Shown here in pieces: positions 15,885-25,390 of a stretch of DNA of 64,000 nucleotides. Every line of letters starts with the position of its first letter. The stretch's first letter is position 1. The notes below the pieces were generated by a model. The model ran no database searches, was not told the DNA's origin, and worked only from the letters and a program-made list of their open reading frames with translations. This DNA comes from Sulfuriferula thiophila (GTDB lineage: Bacteria; Pseudomonadota; Gammaproteobacteria; Burkholderiales; Sulfuriferulaceae): positions 310,001 to 374,000 of the forward strand of contig NZ_BHGL01000006.1 in assembly GCF_003864975.1 (NCBI RefSeq). The letters run 5' to 3'. The translations under genes were made by a program, and so were the position numbers.

Positions 15885-18208
15885 CGTGTTAATCCTGCGT
15901 AAAGTGCTGGTAGTTTTTCAGGTAAGCGTTCAACGTGATCCACTACCATGTAATTCCGCGCACCAAAGATACGTGACACATATTGGTCAGCGCGCGGGTC
16001 CAGGCTCATACAATACGTGACCACGCCGGAGCGCGCCACTTCTTCTACAGCTTTTTTCGTATCAAAGCGCAAATACTGTGGGTCGCGTACGTCGATATCT
16101 GCCGGCTCACCATCGGTAATCACCAATAACAGCTTTTTGGATGACTTCTGTAATTTCAAATAATGCCCGGCATGACGTATCGCCGCGCCCATGCGGGTGG
16201 ATAATTGTCCGGTCATCCCTGCCAATTTGGATTTAGCCGTATCGTTGTAAGGCTGGTCAAAATCCTTAAAGCGGTGATACTCGACGTTGTGACGTCCATC
16301 TGAACAGAAGCCATGTATGGCAAACGGGTCGCCTACCTTATTAATCGCATCCGCCAGTAAAACGGCAGCCTGTCGGGTCAGATCAAGCACGCTGTATTCC
16401 TGTCCGGCCACTTTTTCATTGGTCGATTCGGACAAGTCAATCAGCACCATGACTGAAATGTCGCGCACTTTGCGCACCGAGCGCATCATGATGCGGGTGT
16501 CGGGTTGCATGTTCATGCGTACATCGATCATCGAGCGTATCGCGGCGTTGATATCCACTTCGTCGCCGTCTTCCAGTTTGCGGATACGGGTAACACCTTG
16601 TGGTTGCATCGCGTCGAGCAGGAATTTGAGCCGGCCGATGGTGCGTTTATGCTGCGCGACAATATCGTCGATAATCTGCATGTCGCCCGATTTGGCGCGT
16701 TTTTCCAGCACTGTCGCCCAGGCAGGGCGCTCCAGTTGAATCTGGTAATCCCACTCGGAATAGTGATAGGGGTCCGAAACCGGTTCTTTGCCCTCGGTTT
16801 CGTTGTAACTTTGGCCAGTTTCTTCGTAAGGGTGCAATTCTGTACCCAGTACCCAGATCTCTTGCGCGTCATCGCCGGCCAATTCGCAGTCAATTTCATT
16901 GACCATTTCCATGACATTGACGTATTTACGTACTTGCTTGACCGATTCATAACCCGCCGCCTCTGCCTGGTTAAAGTCGAACTCTTCGAATTCCCAGAAA
17001 TAGCGGTTGTCGTCACGATAAGGTGAAGTCAGCAGATCCGTGCGAGGCTGGAACGGGATGCGCAGCAACGATAACTCGTGTGCCAGTGTCACGCCGATAT
17101 CCCATGCCATCTGGTTATCAGCTAGTCGGCTTTGTTCTGCGGCAAATAATTCCCGCGCTTTCACAATGAGCGGATGCGTATCTTCATAACCTGGATCGAG
17201 CAAAGCTCTAGCGATACGATTCAAATAATCGCCAAAAGTTTTTGCTTGCGTAGGCTGGGCAATATGCAATGATGCCCACAACTGGCGCATACCCGGGAAA
17301 GCATTGATCGCCAATTGCTCTACACGAGCGTCTTCCACTACCGAAATGACCGCCATTTGCATGGGGTTGAGGCTTTCGGCGGAAATAGGGTTTTTTGTGT
17401 AAACCAGATGCGCAGCGCAGTGGGCCGCTGTAGCACGGTAAATTTCCATGCCGGATACACCTTCAAAATCATCAAATGCATCGGGTAAATGCATCAGATA
17501 ATTTTCGATAAAAGGCTTGTAGCCTTGTCGGTTTTCAAAGTCGCCAGAGGTTGGGCGCATGAAAAAATCGCGTGCCCATAATGCTCGCAAATACATATTG
17601 ATACGGCGATGCATATCGACAAACAGTGTGCCTTTGCGTTCTTGCTGCAACATGGCCTGTGATTCTTTGCTTTCCAGGCCAAAGTACCGCACTTGCTCAG
17701 GATAGTCAGTACGATGCGCTTGTGCACCCCACATCGCCCAGCGACGCAAGCCACCTAAGGTTAACTGACTCAGCAAAGGCTCAAGATTATCCAGCATCGG
17801 GCGTATGCCGCGCGGTGCTTGCGAAATCAACTGATTCAACAGTTGCAAATAACTGCGAAACATCTGCTCATCGCCAAGACGATTAGCCGCAATGGCAGCC
17901 GTAGCGAAGATACGTTCTATCACCGCGCCGCTGGTTTTTGATGCCATCATCATGCCCGTATGCACCAGGTCAGGAATGATGTCTTCGCCTATTTCTTTGC
18001 CGATCTTCGGTGCTTCCTGGATGAAAGTCGCCACCAGCTCACAACCGCGGCCCAGATTTTTGAGCGAACGCGCGCCTTGCAGGTAGTGGCTCAGGCCTTG
18101 TGAGCTGAACACTTTGGCGGCCTCATGCCACGAGGCTTCCAGAATGCGCTGCGAAGATTCCGAGAGTTCGCCTAATATGTCTTGATAGTCTTCGAGGTTA
18201 ATGCTCAT
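15881..18208 (-). CDS. cbbO: RuBisCO activase subunit CbbO (VWA domain)
   Basis: CbbO is the adaptor that binds RuBisCO and works with the AAA+ ring CbbQ to remove inhibitory sugar phosphates from the active site. The 775-residue protein has a long helical N-terminal part and a C-terminal von Willebrand A domain with an intact MIDAS motif DLSES (Asp591, Ser593, Ser595), plus VITDGEPADI further on. The length fits the family. It follows cbbQ after 66 bases, which hold a weak hairpin (ATGGGC/GCCCAT, 18251-18267), and overlaps the next small gene by 4 bases. The order L-S-Q-O marks the non-carboxysomal form IAq operon type. Confidence 0.95.
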   Translation of the reverse strand: MSINLEDYQDILGELSESSQRILEASWHEAAKVFSSQGLSHYLQGARSLKNLGRGCELVATFIQEAPKIGKEIGEDIIPDLVHTGMMMASKTSGAVIERIFATAAIAANRLGDEQMFRSYLQLLNQLISQAPRGIRPMLDNLEPLLSQLTLGGLRRWAMWGAQAHRTDYPEQVRYFGLESKESQAMLQQERKGTLFVDMHRRINMYLRALWARDFFMRPTSGDFENRQGYKPFIENYLMHLPDAFDDFEGVSGMEIYRATAAHCAAHLVYTKNPISAESLNPMQMAVISVVEDARVEQLAINAFPGMRQLWASLHIAQPTQAKTFGDYLNRIARALLDPGYEDTHPLIVKARELFAAEQSRLADNQMAWDIGVTLAHELSLLRIPFQPRTDLLTSPYRDDNRYFWEFEEFDFNQAEAAGYESVKQVRKYVNVMEMVNEIDCELAGDDAQEIWVLGTELHPYEETGQSYNETEGKEPVSDPYHYSEWDYQIQLERPAWATVLEKRAKSGDMQIIDDIVAQHKRTIGRLKFLLDAMQPQGVTRIRKLEDGDEVDINAAIRSMIDVRMNMQPDTRIMMRSVRKVRDISVMVLIDLSESTNEKVAGQEYSVLDLTRQAAVLLADAINKVGDPFAIHGFCSDGRHNVEYHRFKDFDQPYNDTAKSKLAGMTGQLSTRMGAAIRHAGHYLKLQKSSKKLLLVITDGEPADIDVRDPQYLRFDTKKAVEEVARSGVVTYCMSLDPRADQYVSRIFGARNYMVVDHVERLPEKLPALYAGLTR

Positions 18209-18274
18209 CGTTGGTTTTAACCTTAACTAAGCTGTCAATATGAACGCCGAATGGGCATGTAGCCCATGCGGTCA

Positions 18275-19078
18275 TTAAAAGAAAGTGGTAACTGCTGCAT
18301 CCAGTGCATCACGCATATCCGGGTCATCCGTGATCGGACGCACCAGTGTTACGCGACATGCTGCATGTGGATTCACGCCGGTAGCGATCAATGATCCTGC
18401 GTAAATCAGCATACGGGTTGAAATACCTTCATCCAGGCCATGACCTTTCAAATTGCGGGCGCGTTCTGCAATCGATACCAATTTGCTGGCGACTTCACTG
18501 GATACACCAGTTTCGTGGGATACGATTTCAGTTTCAATATCATGCTGCGGATAATTGAAATCCAAAGCACCGAAACGCTGTTTGGTGGATTGTTTCAAAT
18601 CTTTCATCAGGCTCTGATAGCCTGGGTTGTACGAAATTACCAACTGGAAATCAGGGTGAGCCTGGATCAGTTCACCTTTCTTTTCCAGTGGCAATACGCG
18701 ACGCGCGTCAGTTAATGGGTGGATAACGACGGTAGTATCCTGGCGAGCTTCAACGACTTCATCCAGGTAGCAAATCGCACCATAACGCGCAGCAATCGCC
18801 AGTGGACCATCCTGCCAGCGAGTGCCGGATGCATCCAGTAGAAAACGTCCGACCAGATCGGAAGCGGTCATGTCTTCGTTACATGCCACAGTAATCAGGG
18901 GTTTGTTCAATTTCCAAGCCATGTGTTCAACAAAACGCGTTTTACCGCATCCGGTCGGACCTTTTAACATCATCGGCATACGCACGGCATAAGTCGCTTC
19001 ATACAGCTCGACTTCGTCCGCAACAGGACGATAATAAGGTTCTTTTTCAATTACATACTGTTTGATGATGTCATTCAT
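18275..19078 (-). CDS. cbbQ: RuBisCO activase AAA+ ATPase CbbQ
   Basis: This is a MoxR-type AAA+ ATPase that forms hexamers and, with CbbO, reactivates inhibited RuBisCO. The protein is 267 residues. Walker A is GPTGCGKT (about 40-47), Walker B is ICYLDEV, and the sensor region [20 protein letters not shown] is typical of CbbQ/NirQ/NorQ proteins. NorQ and NirQ are close paralogues, but the position directly after cbbLS and before cbbO settles the identity. A terminator-like hairpin separates it from cbbS, so its transcript level is probably well below that of RuBisCO. Confidence 0.95.
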   Translation of the reverse strand: MNDIIKQYVIEKEPYYRPVADEVELYEATYAVRMPMMLKGPTGCGKTRFVEHMAWKLNKPLITVACNEDMTASDLVGRFLLDASGTRWQDGPLAIAARYGAICYLDEVVEARQDTTVVIHPLTDARRVLPLEKKGELIQAHPDFQLVISYNPGYQSLMKDLKQSTKQRFGALDFNYPQHDIETEIVSHETGVSSEVASKLVSIAERARNLKGHGLDEGISTRMLIYAGSLIATGVNPHAACRVTLVRPITDDPDMRDALDAAVTTFF

Positions 19079-19110
19079 GTTTTATATCCAATACATTGAA
19101 CGATTGATAG

Positions 19111-19146
19111 AAAAAGACCCCCGTCACTTGCGGGTAACGGGGGTCT
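19111..19146 (-). terminator. Terminator/attenuator between cbbS and cbbQ
   Basis: A perfect 10-bp stem (AGACCCCCGT / ACGGGGGTCT) with a 12-base loop is followed on the minus strand by a run of T. It stands 41 bases after the cbbS stop and 33 bases before cbbQ. Read-through would give low activase levels relative to RuBisCO. Confidence 0.85.
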
Positions 19147-19186
19147 GTTCACGGTTAACCCGCGCCGCTAAACTTAAACTGTTTAA

Positions 19187-19543
19187 TTAAACAGTCTTGC
19201 CGCGGTAAATAACCATAGACGCACCCTGGGACTGATTGAAGTTGTTATAACCAATCAAACGCACATGGTTGTCAGGGTTAGCTTTGTGGCAAGCCAACGC
19301 TTCAGCTATCACTACGTTCGCGTCAGTTTCGCCGAACATAGGCAGTTTCCACATGTACCAGTATGAATCCATCAAGTATTGTGGCTCGATGTGTTCAATA
19401 GCTGGGTTCCAGCCTTTGGAAATCAGATACTCAACTTGCTTTTTGATGTCGTCTTCAGACATCGCTGGCAAGTAAGAAAAAGTTTCAAACTTACGGCTAG
19501 CAGGATCGCTTAAACGCGATTTGTAATCCATAACTTCAGACAT
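19187..19543 (-). CDS. cbbS: RuBisCO small subunit (form IA)
   Basis: This small subunit caps the octameric large-subunit core of form I RuBisCO. The 118-residue protein has [32 protein letters not shown], split here into family segments, then [12 protein letters not shown] and ending VIYRGKTV, all typical of proteobacterial CbbS. The ribosome site AAAGGAT precedes the ATG by 6 bases. It lies 72 bases after cbbL, with a hairpin between them. Confidence 0.96.
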   Translation of the reverse strand: MSEVMDYKSRLSDPASRKFETFSYLPAMSEDDIKKQVEYLISKGWNPAIEHIEPQYLMDSYWYMWKLPMFGETDANVVIAEALACHKANPDNHVRLIGYNNFNQSQGASMVIYRGKTV

Positions 19544-19575
19544 GATTTATCCTTTTAAACAATTAGTTCATTAAA

Positions 19576-19604
19576 TTTTGTGACGACAACCTGCCGTCAC
19601 AAAA
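19576..19604 (-). other. Hairpin in the cbbL-cbbS intergenic region
   Basis: A perfect 10-bp stem (TTTTGTGACG / CGTCACAAAA) with a 9-base loop starts 12 bases past cbbL. On the minus strand it is followed by TTTAATG rather than a long T-tract. It is likely an mRNA stabiliser, processing site or weak terminator. Confidence 0.6.
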
Positions 19605-19615
19605 CCAGATTGGTT

Positions 19616-21037
19616 TTACTTGTGAGCAATGTCCAATTTATCGACTGTGTCGAATTCAAACTTGATTTCTTTCCATGTTTCCATAGCGATTTTCAGTTCT
19701 GGGCTATTAGCAGCAGCTTTAGTCAGGATGTCTTTACCTTCTTTTTCAATCTGAACACCCTTGTTACGCGCTTCCACACAAGCTTCCAACGCTACACGGT
19801 TCGCTGCAGCACCTGCCGCATTGCCCCATGGGTGACCTAATGTACCGCCACCGAATTGCAACACTGAGTCATCACCGAAGATGTTAACCAGTGCTGGCAT
19901 GTGCCAAACGTGGATACCACCAGAAGCAACAGGGATCACACCAGGCATAGAACCCCAGTCTTGATCGAAGAACAGACCACGGCTACGATCTTCTTTGATG
20001 AAATCGTCACGCATAGTGTCGATCCAACCCAAAGTTGCTTCACGATCGCCTTCCAATTTACCAACCACAGTACCTGAGTGCAGGTGATCACCACCAGACA
20101 AACGCAATACTTTGGTCAATACGCGGAAGTGAATACCGTGGTGCGGGTTGCGGTCAAGCACAGCGTGCATAGCACGGTGAATGTGCAACAGCATACCGTT
20201 ATCACGACACCAGTTAGCCAGGCCTGTGTTAGCAGTCAAACCGCCGGTCAGGTAGTCATGCATAATGATCGGTGCGCCGATTTCTTTAGCAAACTCAGCA
20301 CGCTTGTACATTTCTTCCGGTGTAGGAGCGGTAACGTTCAGGTAGTGACCTTTACGCTCCCCGGTTTCACGCTCAGCTTTGATAGTCGCTTCGTGGACGA
20401 ATTCGAAACGATCACGCCAGCGCATGAATGGTTGGCTGTTAACGTTTTCGTCGTCTTTGGTGAAGTCCAGACCGCCACGCAAGCACTCGTATACTGCACG
20501 GCCGTAGTTTTTAGCAGACAGACCCAGCTTAGGCTTGATGGTGCAACCCAGCAGAGGACGGCCATATTTGTTCATACGGTCACGCTCTACCTGGATACCG
20601 GCAGGAGGTCCGCCACAGGTCTTAACATAAGCGATTGGGAAGCGTACGTCTTCCAGACGCAGAGCGCGCAATGCTTTGAAACCGAATACGTTACCAACCA
20701 AAGAGGTCAGCACGTTAACAACAGAACCTTCTTCGAACAGGTCGATTGGGTAAGCCACGAAAGCGTAGAAGCAGGTGTCATCACCCGGTACGTCTTCTAT
20801 ACGATATGCGCGACCTTTGTAGTAGTCCAGATCAGTCAACAGGTCGGTCCATACAGTGGTCCATGTGCCGGTTGATGATTCTGCAGCAACAGCAGCAGCA
20901 ACTTCTTCGCGATCAACACCGGCTTGTGGTGTGATTTTGAAGCAAGCCAATATGTCGGTATCCAGCGGTGTGTATTCTGGCGTCCAGTAAGTCTGGCGAT
21001 ATTCTTTAACACCAGCGTTGTATGATTTTACAGCCAT
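19616..21037 (-). CDS. cbbL: RuBisCO large subunit (form IA, non-carboxysomal operon type)
   Basis: This catalyses carboxylation of ribulose-1,5-bisphosphate, the entry step of the Calvin cycle. The 473-residue protein has all active-site signatures: TIKPKLGLS with Lys168, [10 protein letters not shown] with the carbamylated Lys194 and metal ligands Asp196 and Glu197, HRAMHAV, and loop 6 [11 protein letters not shown] with Lys327. The sequence type is the proteobacterial 'green-like' form IA. No csoS or other carboxysome gene is near, and cbbQ/cbbO follow, so it belongs to the IAq class. The ribosome site AAGGAGATCTTCA is strong. The gene is transcribed away from cbbR. Confidence 0.98.
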   Translation of the reverse strand: MAVKSYNAGVKEYRQTYWTPEYTPLDTDILACFKITPQAGVDREEVAAAVAAESSTGTWTTVWTDLLTDLDYYKGRAYRIEDVPGDDTCFYAFVAYPIDLFEEGSVVNVLTSLVGNVFGFKALRALRLEDVRFPIAYVKTCGGPPAGIQVERDRMNKYGRPLLGCTIKPKLGLSAKNYGRAVYECLRGGLDFTKDDENVNSQPFMRWRDRFEFVHEATIKAERETGERKGHYLNVTAPTPEEMYKRAEFAKEIGAPIIMHDYLTGGLTANTGLANWCRDNGMLLHIHRAMHAVLDRNPHHGIHFRVLTKVLRLSGGDHLHSGTVVGKLEGDREATLGWIDTMRDDFIKEDRSRGLFFDQDWGSMPGVIPVASGGIHVWHMPALVNIFGDDSVLQFGGGTLGHPWGNAAGAAANRVALEACVEARNKGVQIEKEGKDILTKAAANSPELKIAMETWKEIKFEFDTVDKLDIAHK

Positions 21038-21130
21038 TGAAGATCTCCTTCCAAGGTTGAAACAATGTGCTTTCCCGTTAGGTTCAGCGTGTGGCTCACT
21101 TGAGCTTGGTGCAACTATAGCAAGCGATAA

Positions 21131-21185
21131 TGATAAATAATAATTGTAATTTTGAATGCTTATGATAGATTATTATCAATGATTA
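21131..21185. promoter_or_regulatory. cbbL-cbbR divergent control region with LysR-type boxes
   Basis: The 169-base spacer between cbbL and cbbR is very AT-rich. It holds three matches to the LysR operator core T-N-A, seven bases, T-N-A: TGA/TAA at 21131-21143, TTA/TTA at 21160-21172 and TTA/TTA at 21173-21185, the last two directly abutting. This is the expected site for CbbR control of the operon and of its own gene. AT-rich DNA raises the chance rate of this loose motif. Confidence 0.6.
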
Positions 21186-21206
21186 ATTATTTGGTGAAAT
21201 TCATAC

Positions 21207-22169
21207 ATGAAGCATGCAACGTTACATCAACTGAAGATTTTCGAAGTCGTTGCGCGTAATCTAAGTTTCACTCGTGCTGCTGAAGAACTTCATCTTACGC
21301 AACCTACTGTTTCTATTCAGATGAAGCAACTGACTGAGATCGTTGGATTGCCTTTGCTCGAACAAGTAGGTAAACGTATCTTTCTCACTGAAGCGGGGCG
21401 TGAACTGCTGGGTGTGTCTAATAGTCTGTTTGAGGGTTTGTCACGCTTTGAGATGCTGGTCTCGGACATGAAGGGCGTAAAAGCGGGTAAGCTGCGTGTA
21501 GGCGTTATTTCTACCGCCAAATACTTTGTGCCCCGGCTGCTTGGTCCGTTTTGCGACCTTTATCCCGGTATCGAAGTGTCCATCAAGGTGACCAACCGCG
21601 AACGCCTGATCCAGCGCATGATGAGTAATGAAGATGATCTGTATATCCTCGGGCAGATGCCTGAGCACATGGATGTATGGGTAGAACCGTTTCTGGATAA
21701 CCCATTGGTCGTCATCGCCCCGCACACTCACGTGCTGGCAGGCCAGAAAAATATTTCCGCGCAGCGGATCGCTGAGGAACCGTTTCTGATGCGTGAATCA
21801 GGTTCTGGCACGCGCCTGGCCACTGAAGCTTATTTCAAAGAGCGTGGTTTGCCCATCAAGGTCAGGATGGAGCTGGGTAGTAATGAAGCTATCAAGCAGG
21901 CAGTCGCTGGGGGGTTGGGGGTCTCGGTACTATCGGCACATACGCTGGCACTGGAGAAAAGTGGCGATGATCTGGCCGTGCTCGATGTGGAAGGCTTTCC
22001 CATTCCGCGCCAGTGGCATGTTGCGTACTCAAATGGCAAGCAACTCTCTGTCGTAGCGCGCGCATTCCTGGAGTTCCTACAGAAGGAAAGCGGACCTATG
22101 GCCGAGCGCTATATGAAGGATTTTCCGGGATTTTCCCGGCAAGGTGCGAAAGCGGGTAACGCAGGCTAA
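21207..22169 (+). CDS. cbbR: LysR-type regulator CbbR
   Basis: This is the transcription activator of Calvin-cycle genes, which senses metabolites such as RuBP or NADPH. The 320-residue protein has an N-terminal winged helix-turn-helix (MKHATLHQLKIFEVVARN, with TRAAEELHLTQPTVSIQMKQL) and a periplasmic-binding-protein-like effector domain (about 90-300). It is divergent from cbbL, the canonical position, with LysR boxes between them. The start is the ATG at 21207, which is only 21 bases from the nearest box, consistent with autoregulation. Confidence 0.95.
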   Translation: MKHATLHQLKIFEVVARNLSFTRAAEELHLTQPTVSIQMKQLTEIVGLPLLEQVGKRIFLTEAGRELLGVSNSLFEGLSRFEMLVSDMKGVKAGKLRVGVISTAKYFVPRLLGPFCDLYPGIEVSIKVTNRERLIQRMMSNEDDLYILGQMPEHMDVWVEPFLDNPLVVIAPHTHVLAGQKNISAQRIAEEPFLMRESGSGTRLATEAYFKERGLPIKVRMELGSNEAIKQAVAGGLGVSVLSAHTLALEKSGDDLAVLDVEGFPIPRQWHVAYSNGKQLSVVARAFLEFLQKESGPMAERYMKDFPGFSRQGAKAGNAG

Positions 22170-22201
22170 GGTTCAAACTACAGTAACTGGTGTTTCCGCC
22201 C

Positions 22202-22921
22202 CTAAATCATCCCGCCATTAATCGAAATAATCTGCCCGGTAATATACGCCGCTTGCGGCGAAGCGAGGAAGCTGATCAGGTCGGCGACTTCGTCGGGTTT
22301 GCCGGCGCGTTTCATCGGTACCATGCGCGCGATGTCTTCAGGGGCGAAGGCGTGCTCGCTCATCGTGGTGTCGATAATGCCGGGGGCGACCGCGTTGACG
22401 GTGATGCCGCGGCTGGCGACTTCCTGCGCCAGCGATTTGGTGGCGGAGTTGAGTGCGCCTTTGGCGGCGGAGTAGTTGACCTGGCCACGGTTGCCGGTGA
22501 TGGCGGCGATCGAGGACACATTGATGATGCGTCCCCAGCGGCTGCGGATCATCGGCATCATCAGTGTGTGAGTGACGTTGTAGAAGCCATTCACGGATAC
22601 GTCCATGACGCGCTGCCATTGCTCCATGCGCATGCCGGGAAACACGGCGTCATCATGAATGCCGGCATTATTTACCAGTACCTGGATGGGTGTGTGTTCG
22701 ATCAGCGGGGTGAGTGCATCGACCACGGCCTGATTGTCGGTTACGTCGAATCCCAGGATCTGTGCGCTACCCCCGTTTGTTGTAATCTCCTCGGCCAAGG
22801 CCTGCGCTGTTGCCGGATTTCGGTTGGCGTGGATGTAGACGTGGTAGCCGTCAGCAGCGAGGCGGCGGCAAATGGCCGCACCTATACCGCCGCTACCGCC
22901 GGTGACGAGCGCGTTTTTCAT
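22202..22921 (-). CDS. 3-oxoacyl-ACP reductase of the aryl polyene cluster (FabG/ApeQ-like)
   Basis: This short-chain dehydrogenase reduces the 3-keto group on the growing polyene chain with NADPH. It is 239 residues with TGGSGGIG near the N-terminus, NNAG (about 88-91), the catalytic Ser in NVSSIAAITG and YSAAKGAL (YxxxK). Its ATG overlaps the preceding dehydratase stop by 4 bases. It is last in the four-gene unit KS-CLF-dehydratase-reductase, which is the core order of aryl polyene clusters and differs from the fab housekeeping operon (no fabD or acpP nearby). GC content is higher than in the adjoining cbbR. Confidence 0.9.
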   Translation of the reverse strand: MKNALVTGGSGGIGAAICRRLAADGYHVYIHANRNPATAQALAEEITTNGGSAQILGFDVTDNQAVVDALTPLIEHTPIQVLVNNAGIHDDAVFPGMRMEQWQRVMDVSVNGFYNVTHTLMMPMIRSRWGRIINVSSIAAITGNRGQVNYSAAKGALNSATKSLAQEVASRGITVNAVAPGIIDTTMSEHAFAPEDIARMVPMKRAGKPDEVADLISFLASPQAAYITGQIISINGGMI

Positions 22922-23394
22922 GTGGGTGTTCCGGTTAGCTGGAGTTGATTTTCTGCGCTTAACATCACGGCGGCACGCCCATCCACTAGCAGCTCTCCGG
23001 CAGCATGTACGGTGAATTGATAGAGGATGTTGTCGGCGCTGCTATGGATGCAGGTCGCTACTATGTCGAGATCGGCGTTAATGTTATCCAGCCGGGGTAC
23101 GTGGAGATTGGCACCGCGCACGCTGACTAGAAAGCCGGCACGCGGTCGGGCATTGTCGGCGGGTGCCAGTAATGCACCATGTACCGCCATAGCCTGGGCG
23201 GCATATTCGATGCCGCAGGCGCTGCTGAGCTGGTCGCGCGAACGTAGCGGATTATCAGCCAGGCGGTGACTGCTGGCTCGGCACTGGATATGCTCCGCAT
23301 CCCACATTGTAACGTGATCGAGCAGGCACATCGTGCCCTGATGCGGGATGTGGGCCTCTATCCAGGCATGATCAGGCTGGGCTGGATTCAGCAT
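22918..23394 (-). CDS. Hotdog-fold 3-hydroxyacyl-ACP dehydratase (ApeP-like)
   Basis: This predicted dehydratase forms the double bond in each polyene extension cycle. The 158-residue protein carries the hotdog features of the ApeP family: IPHQGTMCLLDHV near the N-terminus and ACGIEYAAQAMAVHGAL in the central helix. It overlaps the upstream chain-length-factor gene by 7 bases (ATGCTGA) and the reductase by 4, so all are probably made together. A second hotdog gene lies in the other operon (35656-35961), as is normal for aryl polyene systems. Confidence 0.85.
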   Translation of the reverse strand: MLNPAQPDHAWIEAHIPHQGTMCLLDHVTMWDAEHIQCRASSHRLADNPLRSRDQLSSACGIEYAAQAMAVHGALLAPADNARPRAGFLVSVRGANLHVPRLDNINADLDIVATCIHSSADNILYQFTVHAAGELLVDGRAAVMLSAENQLQLTGTPT

Positions 23395-24200
23395 GTACTG
23401 AGTTCCACTGCAATGCGCAGGTGGTCAAAATAATCAAGTACGATCCGCTCGTTTTGTCCTTGTGCCAAGGCTTGCAGCATAGGCAGGCTACGTGCTGCTG
23501 GTATGTTTAGCCGTAATTGTTCCAGCCCTGCATCGTTGAGTTGGTGAGCACTGTCGTCAGTCAGGCTGACGCTGATTTTGGCCAGGCTGTGAGTGCTTTT
23601 CTGTGGAGACAGCACCAGGGCGACTCCGAAGTTATCCGGGATAGGGCGGACGTGGTGCAAAGGCTCGGGATAAGTAGTGTCGCTGGCGATGAGTAGTGTG
23701 GTGGTGTTATCCACGATTGCCTGGGTGAGCGCTTCCAGCAGTCCTGCGCCGAAGCTGGCGTCATAGGCGCAGAGTACCGAGATCGGTGTCATTGCACCAG
23801 TGGCAATGCTCCAGTAACCCGCAGCGGCATTGTGTACCGAGTTGTGAAAACGGGTGGGGGAGATATCGCGATCATCTGAGGCCAGTGCCTGGCAGATTTC
23901 ATGACAGTTCTGGCCATCGCCACCGGATGCGGTGTACACGCAGGGCAGGGTGGCGGGGTCGAGATTCGCTGCAGTAACGGCTTCCAGTCCCGCTGCCAGC
24001 GTGAGCTTGACGATGGCGCCGCTGCGGCGGCGTTCGGCTGCGGCTAACAATACGGGTGACGGTAATATCGTGGTCTGGCTCAGATAGGGTTGCTGCCCGG
24101 TGAGTATGGACACGCTGTCCGGCCATCCGTTCAGACCGGGGCCGAGCAGGCCAATGCCGTCGATGTAGACGGTGAGCGTAGGTGTGTTCAACTGACTCAT
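23388..24200 (-). CDS. Ketosynthase-like chain-length factor (ApeC-like)
   Basis: This is the N-terminal half of a ketosynthase fold only, about 270 residues, matching the 'ketoacyl-synthase-like N-terminal' family found as partner of ApeO. It has YTASGGDGQNCHEICQAL and LCAYDASFGAG. A Cys sits where the active-site Cys would be, but the C-terminal domain with the two catalytic His residues is absent. It should therefore act as a heterodimer partner that sets chain length rather than as an enzyme alone. The start at 24200 overlaps the ketosynthase stop as ATGA; an upstream ATG at 24227 would overlap more and lacks a site. Confidence 0.85.
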   Translation of the reverse strand: MSQLNTPTLTVYIDGIGLLGPGLNGWPDSVSILTGQQPYLSQTTILPSPVLLAAAERRRSGAIVKLTLAAGLEAVTAANLDPATLPCVYTASGGDGQNCHEICQALASDDRDISPTRFHNSVHNAAAGYWSIATGAMTPISVLCAYDASFGAGLLEALTQAIVDNTTTLLIASDTTYPEPLHHVRPIPDNFGVALVLSPQKSTHSLAKISVSLTDDSAHQLNDAGLEQLRLNIPAARSLPMLQALAQGQNERIVLDYFDHLRIAVELSTC

Positions 24201-25390
24201 AGCACGCGTCCAAAAATCAGGCTGCAATTGGTGCCGCCAAAGCCGAACGAGTTGCTCATGGCCCGGGTAATGGCTTGTGTGCCGTTGTGCAGCAGATAGT
24301 TGAGCGGGATCTCCGAGTCCAGTTGTCGGGTATTTAGTCCGGCAGGGAGCAGGCCATGCTGCAAGGCTAACGCGCAGATCACCGCTTCAACTGCACCGGC
24401 TGCGCCCAAGGTATGGCCAGTAGCGCCCTTGGTGGAACTGCATGGGGTGGCCGCGCCGAATAAGGCGCTGACAGCTTTGCCCTCGGCAGCATCATTGCTG
24501 GGAGTAGCGGTGCCGTGCAGGTTGATGTAATCGATGTCGCTCGGCAGCAAGCCAGCCATATCCAGCGCGGCCTGCATCGCCATGCGTGCGCCCAGACCTT
24601 CCGGATGCGGTGAGGACATATGATAGGCATCACTGGATTCACCGACACCCAGCAAGAGTATGGCATTGTCAGCCAGTTGCGCCGTTGGTTGTTCGAGCAG
24701 TGCAAATGCACCAGCTTCGCCGATGGAGATGCCATCACGCGCGGCATCGTACGGTCGGCATGCCTGGCTTGCGGTGAGACCCAGCGAATTGAAGCCGTAC
24801 AGGGTGGTCAGGCATAGCGAGTCGACACCGCCGACCACTGCCGCATCGATCAGTCCGGCTGCTATCATGCGTCGCGCTGAGCTGAATACTTTGGCACTGG
24901 ACGAGCATGCCGATGAAACCGTTACCGCCGGGCCGGTCAGGCCAAAATAGTGGCGGGTAAAATCAGCCACGGAAAATGTATTGTGTTGGGTGCTGTAATG
25001 AAAGTCATCGGGTAATGCGCCGCTGATCGGGTCGCGGCGCCGGTATGCCAGCTCAGTTTCCAGAATGCCGGAGGTGCTGGTACCGATGAATACGCCTATG
25101 CGTTGCGTACCATATTTGGCGACGGCAGCTTGCACTGCTTCAGCAAAACCATCCTGGGTGAAGGCAAGCTGCGCCAGTCGATTGTTGCGGCAGTCAAAGG
25201 CGGCGAGATGTGACGCTATGCACACCGCATCGACACCGGCGACTTCGCCTACAAAGGTAGGCAGATCAACTGTCTCGAATGCGCAGGGTGCCAGACCGGA
25301 GCGGCTATGGATCAGTGCATCCAGCGTCTGATCCAAGCCTTGTCCGATACAGCTGGTCGCAGTGAAATGAGATAGTAACAACGGTTTCAA
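24197..25390 (-). CDS. Beta-ketoacyl-ACP synthase of the aryl polyene cluster (ApeO-like)
   Basis: This decarboxylating ketosynthase adds malonyl units to the aryl starter. The 397-residue FabF-type protein has a full catalytic triad: Cys162 in SSACSSS, His291 in NLHGTATPSND and His325 in GATGHTLGAAG. It is the first gene of the minus-strand core operon and divergent from the halogenase-like gene across a control region of about 260 bases. Next to a chain-length factor, a dehydratase and a reductase it fits ApeO better than housekeeping FabF. Confidence 0.9.
   Translation of the reverse strand: MKPLLLSHFTATSCIGQGLDQTLDALIHSRSGLAPCAFETVDLPTFVGEVAGVDAVCIASHLAAFDCRNNRLAQLAFTQDGFAEAVQAAVAKYGTQRIGVFIGTSTSGILETELAYRRRDPISGALPDDFHYSTQHNTFSVADFTRHYFGLTGPAVTVSSACSSSAKVFSSARRMIAAGLIDAAVVGGVDSLCLTTLYGFNSLGLTASQACRPYDAARDGISIGEAGAFALLEQPTAQLADNAILLLGVGESSDAYHMSSPHPEGLGARMAMQAALDMAGLLPSDIDYINLHGTATPSNDAAEGKAVSALFGAATPCSSTKGATGHTLGAAGAVEAVICALALQHGLLPAGLNTRQLDSEIPLNYLLHNGTQAITRAMSNSFGFGGTNCSLIFGRVL

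Noticed and set aside
19616-21037. Carboxysomal RuBisCO
   Set aside because: No csoS2, csoS3 or shell-protein genes are present; cbbQ and cbbO follow instead.
22190-22948. 252-codon plus-strand frame over the ketoreductase
   Set aside because: It is antisense to a gene with intact SDR motifs; its composition (Gly/Asp/His-rich) is that of a shadow frame.
24197-25390. Housekeeping FabF of fatty-acid synthesis
   Set aside because: There is no fabD, fabG-acpP-fabF order; it is coupled to a chain-length factor and a polyene dehydratase.
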